From Mucilaginibacter lappiensis (lineage in GTDB: Bacteria; Bacteroidota; Bacteroidia; Sphingobacteriales; Sphingobacteriaceae), in NCBI RefSeq assembly GCF_900155965.1, contig NZ_FTMG01000019.1:62001-126000 (forward strand): a DNA stretch of 64,000 nucleotides, written 5' to 3'. The notes below the pieces were generated by a model. The model did no database searches. It was not told the origin of the DNA and saw only the letters and a list, made by a program, of their open reading frames with translations. Of the stretch, positions 33,611-41,870 are shown one piece after another. A program made the translations under genes and the position numbers. The first letter of the stretch is position 1. Every line of letters begins with the position of its first letter.

Positions 33611-36019
33611 ATGAATTTTATATCGCAGTTCCGTTTTACATCTAATCCTATCATAGCAAGTCGCCATGTACTTTACAGATGTGTCCTCGCCTTTTTATTC
33701 CTTTTATTCTGCTTACCCTCTTTTGCGCAGGCGCAAACGGGGTCTGTTAAAGGTACAGCAACTACGGCCGGGGCAAAACCAGAGGCATTAGTGAGCATTA
33801 CTATAAAAGGTAGCACCAAGGGCGCACATACCAATGATAATGGATCTTATGAAATTTCAAACATTAAACCGGGCACTTATACTCTGCTTGTAAAACATGT
33901 AGGTTTTGTTGCACAAAGCAAAACAGTTGTTATTAAAGCAGGTGAGTCAGTTACCGCTGATTTTACACTCAACGAAGACAACCAGGCCTTGCAGGAAGTT
34001 GTGATTACTTCTGGCTATAACAAGTTTGCAAAAAAGGAAACCGGTTACGTAGCCAAAATGCCTTTGAAAAACCTGGAGAATCCACAGGTATACAATGTGG
34101 TGCCTAAAGAATTATTACAGGACCAGGTAATTGTTAGTTATAACGATGTATTAAAGAACGTTACCGGGGTAAGTCAGGCCTTAGTTAATGGCTCAAACTC
34201 CTTTAACCTGCGCGGCTTTTTCACCACCAGTTATCTCCGTAATGGCTTGCAGGATAATAAGCCCAACAGCATTGAAGTAGCTAACATCGAGCGTATTGAA
34301 GTACTAAAAGGGCCTTCGGCTACTTTATTTGGCAGCAGCTTAACCTCTTTTGGTGGTTTATTGAACCGGGTAACCAAAAAACCATTTGAAACCTTTGGCG
34401 GCGAAATAGCCTACACCGTAGGTGGCTTTGGCTTAAGCAGGGTAACTGCCGATATAAACACTCCTTTAAACCAGACCAAAGGTTTGTTTTTACGCACCAA
34501 TGTGGCTTATGACGATGAAGGCAGTTTTCAGGATGCCGGTTTTACCAGGCGCTTTTTTGTGGCCCCTTCATTACTCTACAAGGTAAACGATCGTCTTTCT
34601 GTATCATTAGATGCCGAGATCTATACCCAAAAAGCAAATGATTTTAATCGTTTGTTCCCGGAGGCATCGTTCACCAAAACCAATCCACGTGACCTGGGTA
34701 TCGACTGGACAAAATCATATAGCAGCAATGACTTGTATGAAACCACCCCATCGGTAAGCGTTTACGGACAGGTAAATTATAAACTATCGGATAGCTGGAC
34801 CTCACAATCCTCTTTTTCGCATACCAACTCCAGTGTAGAGGGTTACTGGAGCTATAACAGCATTCAGGGCGACAGCGTAGTAGTACGCAATCCAGCCTAT
34901 GAACATACCACCTATAACTATACCGAGGTACAGCAAAATTTTAACGGAGATTTTAAAATAGGCCAACTCCGGAACAGGGTCGTGATCGGGTTGGATTATT
35001 TTGCCGGTACATCCACCAGTTCATCGCTTACATTATATGGTTTTGACCGGGTACGCATACAGGGAAAAGATCCCCGGTATAATGAGCTGACCAAAACATC
35101 GCTGGATGCGGCGCTTTCTAAACAACCATATAACAAAAGCGCAACCAGCCAAAGCACTTACAGTGCCTATGTGTCGGATGTATTAAACCTAACCGATAAT
35201 TTATTAGTTATGGCCAGCTTACGTATTGACCATTTTGTAAACAACGGTAATAAAAACATTAACCAGGATACTACAACCGGAAAGTTTAACCAAACTGCTT
35301 TTTCCCCAAAACTGGGCCTGGTATACCAGATTGTACCTAATCATGTATCACTGTTTGGTAATTATATGAATGGTTTTAGCAATAATGCCCCAACGCGTCA
35401 GCCTGATGGCAACTTTTCGTCCTTTAAACCGAGCCAGGCCAATCAATGGGAAGGCGGTGTAAAACTGGATCTGTTTGATGGCAAGCTGAACAGTACCCTG
35501 AGCTATTACCACATCAAAGTAAGCGATGTGATCCATAATGATTTTACACCAGGTCGTTCGGCTTACCAGGTTCAGGATGGCGGCCAGTTAAGCAAAGGCT
35601 TCGAGGCCGAATTGATAGCCAATCCGTTTAGAGGTTTTAACCTGATAGCAGGCTACGCTTATAATAATATCTATACCATTAATACCAACCCCGATGTGGA
35701 CGGACTGCATCAATGGACCGGTCCGGCCCAAACCGTTAACTTGTGGTTAAGCTACCACTTTTTAAACACCGATCTGAAAGGATTGGGTTTAGGTCTTGGC
35801 GGTAATTATGGTGGAAAAGCTTATATCCAACAGTCCAGATCACGAGGCGAGTTTTATATGCCCTCATATACGGTATTAAACGCGGTACTGAGCTATGATA
35901 AACCCGTTTACCGTGTGAGCCTGAAAATGGATAACCTCACCAACAAAGTTTACTGGGGTAGCTATGTAAGCCAGATGATGCCGCGCAGGTTTAGCGCTAC
36001 GGTAGCTTTTAAATTATAA
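33611..36019 (+). CDS. TonB-dependent siderophore-type receptor (second paralogue)
   Basis: The protein has 802 residues with the same architecture as the preceding gene: signal peptide (to about residue 40, SFAQAQ), carboxypeptidase-regulatory domain, plug (SIEVANIERIEVLKGPSATLFGS) and barrel. Long blocks match the first receptor nearly word for word (GPSATLFGS, GGLLNRVTKKP, FNLIAGYAYNN), so it is a tandem duplicate that has diverged, perhaps toward a different siderophore. It ends one base before the PepSY gene's start codon, so expression is probably coupled. Confidence 0.9.
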   Translation: MNFISQFRFTSNPIIASRHVLYRCVLAFLFLLFCLPSFAQAQTGSVKGTATTAGAKPEALVSITIKGSTKGAHTNDNGSYEISNIKPGTYTLLVKHVGFVAQSKTVVIKAGESVTADFTLNEDNQALQEVVITSGYNKFAKKETGYVAKMPLKNLENPQVYNVVPKELLQDQVIVSYNDVLKNVTGVSQALVNGSNSFNLRGFFTTSYLRNGLQDNKPNSIEVANIERIEVLKGPSATLFGSSLTSFGGLLNRVTKKPFETFGGEIAYTVGGFGLSRVTADINTPLNQTKGLFLRTNVAYDDEGSFQDAGFTRRFFVAPSLLYKVNDRLSVSLDAEIYTQKANDFNRLFPEASFTKTNPRDLGIDWTKSYSSNDLYETTPSVSVYGQVNYKLSDSWTSQSSFSHTNSSVEGYWSYNSIQGDSVVVRNPAYEHTTYNYTEVQQNFNGDFKIGQLRNRVVIGLDYFAGTSTSSSLTLYGFDRVRIQGKDPRYNELTKTSLDAALSKQPYNKSATSQSTYSAYVSDVLNLTDNLLVMASLRIDHFVNNGNKNINQDTTTGKFNQTAFSPKLGLVYQIVPNHVSLFGNYMNGFSNNAPTRQPDGNFSSFKPSQANQWEGGVKLDLFDGKLNSTLSYYHIKVSDVIHNDFTPGRSAYQVQDGGQLSKGFEAELIANPFRGFNLIAGYAYNNIYTINTNPDVDGLHQWTGPAQTVNLWLSYHFLNTDLKGLGLGLGGNYGGKAYIQQSRSRGEFYMPSYTVLNAVLSYDKPVYRVSLKMDNLTNKVYWGSYVSQMMPRRFSATVAFKL

Positions 36020-36020
36020 T

Positions 36021-37196
36021 ATGACACAATTAAAAAATATCAAAAAGTGGTTTTGGGTTCACCGGTGGACCAGCCTTATCTGTACCCTGTTTTTGCTGCT
36101 GCTATGCCTTACCGGCTTGCCGCTCATATTTGAAGAAGAGATACAGCAATGGTTAAGCACCGATGCGCCGTATGCGGTAATGCCTAAAAATACACCAACG
36201 GCCAACCTGGATAACTTTGTTAGCCAGGCGCGTCATCGTTATCCTAAAGATGTAATCACTTATATTTTTGTGGATGACAACGAGCCGCAGGTGGTAGTGA
36301 ATATGCTGCCCTCCTATGCCTCGGATGTGAAGTTAACCCATTCCATGCAGTTTGATGCACGCACAGCCAAACTGCTTAAGGATGAGCCACCGCTTAACAG
36401 CCGGCCGCCAGATTTTATAGCCGTGATGCTTTCCTTACACCGCGATCTGTTCATGGAATTGCCCGGCGAACTGTTTGTGGGTTTGATGGGGATATTCTTT
36501 GTAATATCCATGATCTCGGGCATAGTTTTATATGGCCCGTTCATGAAAAAGCTCGATTTTGGAACCATACGGTCGGGACGTTCGCGCCGGCTTAAATGGC
36601 TCGATCTGCATAACCTGCTGGGTATTGCCACCGCAGCCTGGCTACTGGTGGTAGGCTTTACTGGTGTGTTGAATGAACTTTCCACCCCGCTCTTTGGCTT
36701 ATGGCAAATAACCGATGTTAAAGCCATGCTGGATAAGTACAAAGGCAAACCGGTTCCAAAAACAGAAGACTTAAGTTCGGTACAGGCTGCGTATCAAACC
36801 GCAAAAAAAGCCCTGCCCGATGCCACCATAACCAGTATTGTTTATCCGGGCAATCTATATGGCAGCCCTTTTCATTACCTGTTTTGGGCTAAAGGTAATA
36901 CCCCTTTAACATCGCAATTATATAATCCTATATTGGTAGATGCACCTTCGGGCAAGCTTACTGCCGTAGTGAAAATGCCCTGGTATCTCCGTTCCATAGA
37001 AATATCAAGGCCCCTGCACTTCGGTAACTATGGAGGTACGCCTTTAAAAATTATCTGGGCCATATTTGATATCATAGCCATTGTGGTGCTTATCAGCGGT
37101 GTTTACCTGTGGATTACGCGCCGTAAGTTTTACGCAGAATATTTCCTGCGCCTATCGGCCGAAGAAAATAACGAATCATTGATAACCAATAATTAA
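36021..37196 (+). CDS. PepSY-associated membrane protein, ferric reductase-like
   Basis: The protein has 391 residues with four predicted membrane helices: FWVHRWTSLICTLFLLLLCLTG (10-30), a pair around LHRDLFMELPG...GIFFVISMISGIVLY, then LHNLLGIATAAWLLVVGF, and IIWAIFDIIAIVVLISGVYLW near the C-terminus. PepSY domains lie in the loops, and conserved histidines (HRW, LHRD, LHN, LHFG) could bind haem. Such proteins accompany siderophore receptors and probably reduce or release iron in the periplasm. It follows the second TBDT directly. Confidence 0.9.
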   Translation: MTQLKNIKKWFWVHRWTSLICTLFLLLLCLTGLPLIFEEEIQQWLSTDAPYAVMPKNTPTANLDNFVSQARHRYPKDVITYIFVDDNEPQVVVNMLPSYASDVKLTHSMQFDARTAKLLKDEPPLNSRPPDFIAVMLSLHRDLFMELPGELFVGLMGIFFVISMISGIVLYGPFMKKLDFGTIRSGRSRRLKWLDLHNLLGIATAAWLLVVGFTGVLNELSTPLFGLWQITDVKAMLDKYKGKPVPKTEDLSSVQAAYQTAKKALPDATITSIVYPGNLYGSPFHYLFWAKGNTPLTSQLYNPILVDAPSGKLTAVVKMPWYLRSIEISRPLHFGNYGGTPLKIIWAIFDIIAIVVLISGVYLWITRRKFYAEYFLRLSAEENNESLITNN

Positions 37197-37198
37197 GG

Positions 37199-37375
37199 AT
37201 GAACAGAAAAGTTTGGGGCATCCCCTTGATATTAGCACTTATTACCATATTTGGATTGCTGGCTGCCTTGTTGGGCACCGGTGTATGGTATATACTTTCA
37301 TGGATAACGCTGATCATTCCGATAGTGACCATTGTTTGGAAGTGTGGAAATCCCACTGTCAAATCAAAAAGCTAA
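37199..37375 (+). CDS. 58-residue membrane protein of the iron operon
   Basis: ATG at 37199 lies two bases after the PepSY stop, with AAGGAT-type spacing. The stop is TAA 37373-37375. The sequence (MNRKVWGIPLILALITIFGL... then WYILSWITLIIPIVTIVWK) makes two membrane helices and a short basic tail. It precedes a strong terminator, so it ends the operon. It may be a subunit of, or a helper for, the PepSY protein; no family is recognised. Confidence 0.65.
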   Translation: MNRKVWGIPLILALITIFGLLAALLGTGVWYILSWITLIIPIVTIVWKCGNPTVKSKS

Positions 37376-37380
37376 CATTT

Positions 37381-37415
37381 AAACAAATACGGACCCAAAA
37401 GGCCCGTATTTGTTT
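37381..37415 (+). terminator. terminator of the iron operon
   Basis: AAACAAATACGG and CCGTATTTGTTT arms, with a short loop around acccaaaaggc, directly follow the small membrane-protein gene. Confidence 0.75.
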
Positions 37416-37472
37416 AATACAATAGCTGCTGCCATAAGTATGTCAATTTTAAAGGTCTAACTACGTAAAGCC

Positions 37473-37501
37473 TTTGGGTGTGTAAATGTTATCTAACTTT
37501 A
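37473..37501 (+). promoter_or_regulatory. candidate promoter of the DoxX-like gene
   Basis: TTTG (37473-37476), 17 bases, then TAACTTTA (37494-37501), close to the Bacteroidota -33 TTTG / -7 TAnnTTTG pattern, 24 bp before the start codon. Confidence 0.35.
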
Positions 37502-37525
37502 CCCGCACCTTAACATACTATCATC

Positions 37526-37963
37526 ATGAATAACACAACTAAAGTACCGCAGTTATTTTTGCGCCTGGCACTTGGTATTGGTTTTATCCTCCCCGTATTG
37601 GACAGATTGGGTGTATTGGGCGAAGCCGGCATAAACGGTAATGCCTGGGGCAACTGGGCCAATTTTGTAACTTATACCAATACCCTGCTTCCATTTTTGG
37701 GTAAATCAGCAGCGGGTGCCATGGCCATTCTCGCTACCATTGCCGAAGCCTTATTTGGTGTTTTATTGATTATCGGGTACAAAACCAAATTGACCGCGCT
37801 GGGCAGCTTCGCGCTTACCCTGGTCTTTGCCTTGTGTATGGCCATTTTTGTTGGCCCAAGAATACCTTTTAACTATTCGGTATTTGCTGATAGTGCCGCG
37901 GCTCTTTTATTGTCAACCATCCCTGTTTATTACTGGAGTGTGGATAGTTATTTAAAAAAATGA
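37526..37963 (+). CDS. DoxX-like membrane protein
   Basis: The protein has 145 residues and four predicted membrane helices. The N-terminus VPQLFLRLALGIGFILPVLDRLG and the middle NTLLPFLGKSAAGAMAILATIAEALFGVLLIIGYKTKLTALGSFALTLVFAL match the DoxX/DUF417 type of small membrane protein. The function is not established; relatives are linked to redox or quinone metabolism. It stands alone, followed by gene remnants. Confidence 0.75.
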   Translation: MNNTTKVPQLFLRLALGIGFILPVLDRLGVLGEAGINGNAWGNWANFVTYTNTLLPFLGKSAAGAMAILATIAEALFGVLLIIGYKTKLTALGSFALTLVFALCMAIFVGPRIPFNYSVFADSAAALLLSTIPVYYWSVDSYLKK

Positions 37964-37973
37964 TTTAGTCCCA

Positions 37974-38103
37974 TACAGGAGGGCAACTACACCATTAAGA
38001 TGAAATGGAAGGATGGCAGGGTCATTGATTATCATATCCTACCGCCCCGGTCAAGGTCAAAATAAACGGTACTATTAAAACAGTCAGTAACGAAAAAGCA
38101 TAA
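37974..38103 (+). pseudogene. C-terminal gene remnant, glycosidase-like, frameshifted
   Basis: One frame reads GNYTIKMKWKDGRVIDYHI, then a shift of frame gives APVKVKINGTIKTVSNEKA and a stop. Together they look like one C-terminal beta-strand domain split by a single-base change. It resembles the tails of GH95-type or related glycosidases, from memory and with low certainty. No start or catalytic part is left. Confidence 0.35.
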
Positions 38104-38138
38104 AAAAGCGGGACCATTTAAAATGGCTCCGCTTTTTT
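38102..38138. terminator. bidirectional terminator
   Basis: AAAAAGCGG...CCATTT and AAATGG...CCGCTTTTTT arms lie between the two gene remnants. Confidence 0.65.
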
Positions 38139-38238
38139 ATTTTAAAGATGCAATAGCTACATCGGCAATATCACGGAGTGTTTGTTCATCGGCACCTGTC
38201 CTGGCGGCTGCCTTTACCCCGGTGATAAAAGATGATAA
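38137..38238 (-). pseudogene. C-terminal remnant of a TetR-type regulator
   Basis: The minus strand reads FITGVKAAARTGADEQTLRDIADVAIASLK and a stop, the usual end of a TetR/AcrR repressor. The rest of the gene is absent. Together with the remnant beside it this shows a deleted region. From 38239 to 38331 only the leader of the next gene is seen. Confidence 0.4.
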
Positions 38239-38331
38239 TTACGGATATAATTAAATACACGATCTGTTAAGATGATGTGCCCTTAAAAACAATATCCACA
38301 ACTGGGTATTATATCAGTATAAACCACAGTC

Positions 38332-39339
38332 ATGAAAACTATTCAGATAAAGCGTTTTGGAGTTGATAATTTAGAATTGGTTGATATACCCCTGCCCATT
38401 ATTAAACCAAACGAGGTATTGGTACGAATAACGGCTGCAGCATTGCAGTATCTTGATCTGCAGGTTATCAATGGCCTCATAGATCCTAAGCTTCCTTTGC
38501 CGCATACCCCGGTTTCTGAAGGCGCGGGAATAGTTGAAAAGGTGGGCAAGGAGGTTACCAAATGGAAAACCGGCGACAGAGTACTGATCAATTTTATTCA
38601 GAAATGGCTTGCAGGTAAAACAAACAATGAAGCCAACAGCTTGCGTATAGGTCTGCAAATACCCGGCACCCTGGCAGAGTACATGGCCGTTCCTGAATAT
38701 GGACTGGTTGCATCGCCCCCAAATTTAACTGATGAAGAAGCCTCCACATTACCGGTAAGCGGATTAACAGCCTGGACAAATTTAGTTTCTAATGCTGATG
38801 TCAAAGCCGGGCAAACGGTACTGATACAAGGTAGCGGCAGTGTTTCTCTATTTGCGTTACAGATAGCTAACACATTAGGCGTAAAAATAATTGCCAGCAC
38901 AGGCGACGACAAAAAATTCGATAAATTAAAAGCTTTAGGGGCTCACGAAACTTTTAACTACAAAAAACATAAAGAATGGAGCAAAGAAGTAAAGAGGCTT
39001 AATGGAGGCAAAGGGGTAGACTTTACCATTGATGTAGGTGGTAGCAGCACCATCAGCCAATCTATTCTTTCATGCCGGGAACACGGTTATGTAGCTGTAA
39101 TTGGTTTTTTAACAGGTGGTAACTTTGAGTTTGACGCCCATAATCTGATCATGAATTATATAAGATTGCAAGGATACTCAGTTGGCAGCCGGGTCGATCT
39201 TGAAAACCTGGTAAGCGCAGTTGAAGTAAATAATATTAAACCTATCATAGATACTGTCTATCCGCTTAGCAAAACGCGGGAGGCTTTTAAATACCTGGAA
39301 ACCGGAAAATCACTTGGAAAAGTGATCATTAAACTCTGA
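38332..39339 (+). CDS. MDR-type alcohol dehydrogenase / quinone oxidoreductase
   Basis: The protein has 335 residues. A GroES-like N-terminal domain (PNEVLVRITAAALQYLDLQVINGL, then PHTPVSEGAGIVEKVGKEV) is followed by a Rossmann domain with the nucleotide-binding loop GQTVLIQGSGSVSLFALQIA. The usual catalytic zinc cysteine is not in place, so it is nearer to the zinc-free quinone oxidoreductases, which use NADPH. The substrate is unknown. It is monocistronic. Confidence 0.85.
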   Translation: MKTIQIKRFGVDNLELVDIPLPIIKPNEVLVRITAAALQYLDLQVINGLIDPKLPLPHTPVSEGAGIVEKVGKEVTKWKTGDRVLINFIQKWLAGKTNNEANSLRIGLQIPGTLAEYMAVPEYGLVASPPNLTDEEASTLPVSGLTAWTNLVSNADVKAGQTVLIQGSGSVSLFALQIANTLGVKIIASTGDDKKFDKLKALGAHETFNYKKHKEWSKEVKRLNGGKGVDFTIDVGGSSTISQSILSCREHGYVAVIGFLTGGNFEFDAHNLIMNYIRLQGYSVGSRVDLENLVSAVEVNNIKPIIDTVYPLSKTREAFKYLETGKSLGKVIIKL

Positions 39340-39472
39340 GAGTTTTATAATTACAATCCGATATCTTTATTAATTCTTCGGAAAAATATCAGTCCTTTCA
39401 TTGTTTATAAATAATTTTGTCACTATCGGGCAAAACTGCCATCTAACCTAAAATAATTTAAAAACAGCGTAA

Positions 39473-39498
39473 GGGTAAAAGCCCTTGAGCGTGTTATA
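39473..39498 (+). promoter_or_regulatory. shared ECF-type promoter block (copy 1)
   Basis: GGGTAAA, ten bases, then CGTGTTATA. The same block with the same spacing stands upstream of the genes at 43565 and 44353. Confidence 0.7.
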
Positions 39499-39533
39499 TA
39501 CGCGCCTTGCTTTATGCAGCCCCAAATCGGCTC

Positions 39534-41339
39534 ATGAAACAGGTGTATTATAACACACAAAGCATCTATAAATTAATGACCATCAACCAAAAACTAATCA
39601 CCCATGGCCTTGCGCTTTTTATACCCGCGCTTTTTTGCACAAAACTTTATGCTCAGAATAACCTGATGAAAGAGATCTCTATCGGCGAGATCAAACAGCA
39701 GCGTATGGGCAATGTACTGGATAAAATTGCCAGCAAAGGCAATTTTTATTTTGCCTATAACAACAAAACCGTCCCGGCCGATAGTATGGTATCTGTCGCG
39801 GGTTACCACGGAACGCTTTTTAGCCTGTTGGATAAATTATTGGGTGATAGTTACGAATTTAAAGAAGTACCCGGATACATTGTATTAAGGCATGCGCCCG
39901 GCAAATTATACATCACTGCCGAGGTTGATAAAGAGCTGGGAATAGTTAAAGGTTACGTAAATGATGTTACGGGACAAAAGGCTATACCACAAGCCAGCGT
40001 TTATGAAAAGAACCAGCTGGTATCAACCTTAACTAATGACAAGGGTTATTTTGAGCTCCGGCTTAAAAACCCAGGCGGCGCGCTCTCCTTAAGCGTAAGC
40101 AAGGAGAATTACCGCGATACCGCCCTTTATATATTACCAGTAGTTAACGTGGACTCCAAGCATAACAATAACAAGAATTACAAATATTACCCTGACGAAG
40201 GTTCCGGGAACGGCGTGGAGCATAGCCGCTTTGCCCGCTTTTTTATCAGCTCCAAACAATTGGTACAAGGCATGAACCTGGGCAACTTTTTTGCTTCAAG
40301 CCCTTACCAGGTTTCGCTGGTACCAGGCGTAAGTTCGCACGGCATGTATAACAGCCAGATCATTGATCATTTTTCGTGGAACCTACTGGGTGGTTATACC
40401 GCGGGAATAGATGGTGTTGAAATTGCCGGCTTATTTAACATCAATCATAAAAACATGAAATTTTTGCAGGCGGCAGGCCTGTTTAATTTTGTGGGTGGTA
40501 GCACCAGGGGAATCCAGATTGCCGGTCTCTATAACAATGTATCACATAATGCCTGGGGTTTGCAGGCAGCAGGTTTGTTTAACAGGGTCCAGAATTTTAC
40601 CGGCGGTATGCAGCTGGCGGGCATAGGCAATATTGATCAGCAAGCCAGCGGATTTCAGGTTGCCGGTATATTTAACCATACCCATAACTTTAAAGGTATT
40701 CAGTTTGCCGGTTTATTTAATAAGTCAGATACCTTAAAAGGCATACAACTCTCCAGTTTATTTAACCGTTCGGGCGAAACCGGTTCGCAATTTACGGCTC
40801 TTGTCAATAGAGCCAAAAAAGTAAAAGGATTCCAGTTTGCTTTGGTAAACGTTGCCGATAGCAGCGATTATTCCATAGGTATCTTAAACTTTATCAAAAA
40901 CGGCGAAAAAAGCCTGGCCATCAGTACCGATGAAAATCTGTTCACCCATCTTGATTTCCGCTCGGGCGGCAGAGTCATGTACGGTTTGATTGGTGCCGGT
41001 TATAAATTTGGCAATGCCGCATCCAAATATGTATTTGACCTGGGTTTTGGCGCGCATATCGTCAATCATTCCAAATTCTCCTTAAACGGCGAGTATACAG
41101 TTGAACTCATTACCGATACCAAAAAGAAATTCTACCAAACCCAATCCTTTAAATTATTACCGGGTTATAAGTTGAATAAGTTGCTGCGCCTGTTTGCAGG
41201 CCCAACGTTTGATATTACCGGTTCCGACCCAAATGATGATGCCCAAATTCACGGCTGGGAACTGAGCAAACATATCAGCGGTAATAACATCACTACTGTA
41301 AGTATCGGCGTAACCGGCGGCTTACAGTTTGTTTGGTAA
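39534..41339 (+). CDS. STN-domain surface protein with AGLFN repeats
   Basis: The ATG at 39534 gives 601 residues; a TTG nine codons upstream is too close to the promoter to be the start, and ATG 39576 is an alternative. The layout: signal peptide ending LYAQ, STN domain (LMKEISIGEIKQQRMGNVLDKIASKGNFYFAYN), carboxypeptidase-regulatory domain (VKGYVNDVTGQKAIPQASVYE), then about nine repeats of roughly 20 residues with core GxQxAGLFN (about 290-460), and a C-terminal barrel-like part (FRSGGRVMYGLIGAGYKF). There is no TonB plug. The STN domain should talk to a FecR protein, so this is probably the sensor for the FecR at 41871, which lies convergently downstream. The repeats resemble LA_2272-type surface proteins. 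Confidence 0.75.
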   Translation: MKQVYYNTQSIYKLMTINQKLITHGLALFIPALFCTKLYAQNNLMKEISIGEIKQQRMGNVLDKIASKGNFYFAYNNKTVPADSMVSVAGYHGTLFSLLDKLLGDSYEFKEVPGYIVLRHAPGKLYITAEVDKELGIVKGYVNDVTGQKAIPQASVYEKNQLVSTLTNDKGYFELRLKNPGGALSLSVSKENYRDTALYILPVVNVDSKHNNNKNYKYYPDEGSGNGVEHSRFARFFISSKQLVQGMNLGNFFASSPYQVSLVPGVSSHGMYNSQIIDHFSWNLLGGYTAGIDGVEIAGLFNINHKNMKFLQAAGLFNFVGGSTRGIQIAGLYNNVSHNAWGLQAAGLFNRVQNFTGGMQLAGIGNIDQQASGFQVAGIFNHTHNFKGIQFAGLFNKSDTLKGIQLSSLFNRSGETGSQFTALVNRAKKVKGFQFALVNVADSSDYSIGILNFIKNGEKSLAISTDENLFTHLDFRSGGRVMYGLIGAGYKFGNAASKYVFDLGFGAHIVNHSKFSLNGEYTVELITDTKKKFYQTQSFKLLPGYKLNKLLRLFAGPTFDITGSDPNDDAQIHGWELSKHISGNNITTVSIGVTGGLQFVW

Positions 41340-41345
41340 CAAAAA

Positions 41346-41368
41346 AGAGACGCATGTGATGCGTCTCT
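41346..41368. terminator. hairpin after the STN-repeat gene
   Basis: AGAGACGCAT-gtg-ATGCGTCTCT, a near-perfect stem of a type often dispersed in Bacteroidota genomes, seven bases after the stop codon. Confidence 0.55.
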
Positions 41369-41442
41369 ACAGTTAAAAAATAGGGGTAAAAAGAGGACTG
41401 TATCGCAAATCAAATTGACCGCCCTTGATAATTGTTTTTAAT

Positions 41443-41578
41443 TCCCTCCCCACAGGAGGGGCGCGCTGGGTAGATGTAATGGCAGGGAGGGGTTTCTACG
41501 CGCGATGATTATCCTGTTCCATAAACCCCTTCCTCCCCTTCCCGAGGGAAGGAATCGCACAGGGCTTCAGCTTTTTTT
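41443..41578. repeat. dispersed repeat, uninterrupted copy
   Basis: Begins TTCCCTCCCCACAGGAGGGG and runs through GGCAGGGAGGGG and AAACCCCTTCCTCCCC to GGAATCGCACAGGGC. The same sequence recurs at 46958-47284, where it is split by an insertion. It lies in a 531-bp gap (41340-41870) with several other hairpins, including CGTCCACGCTT (41631) against AAGCGTGGACG (41658). Confidence 0.7.
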
Positions 41579-41694
41579 GGTCGGCTGTCCGCCAATCCAG
41601 GAGTCCACGCCTGGATATTATTTTAGGTAGCGTCCACGCTTACTTAAGTATGGGTTCAAGCGTGGACGTTTGAACCAGCAGTGATATTTATACA

Positions 41695-41801
41695 AAAAGT
41701 GGGTTTACACATTTTTCTTAAAAAAATAAATAACTAATTGATTATCAATTATATAAATCAATATTAACCATAAAAAGTGTAAACCATGTAAACCCACTTT
41801 T
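41695..41801. repeat. AT-rich element with 15-bp perfect inverted ends
   Basis: AAAAGTGGGTTTACA at 41695 and TGTAAACCCACTTTT at 41787 are exact inverted copies around an AT-rich core. GTGTAAACC and TGTAAACCC lie in tandem at the right arm. It could be a small mobile element or a double-sided operator. Confidence 0.55.
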
Positions 41802-41870
41802 ATAACACTGCGTATCCGAACGGATTAAAGAAAAAGAGGCTAATCATGATTGATGATACAGCCTCTTTTA

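Noticed and set aside
36314..36748. 144-codon frame antisense to the PepSY gene
   Set aside because: Shadow frame; the plus strand has the full membrane protein.
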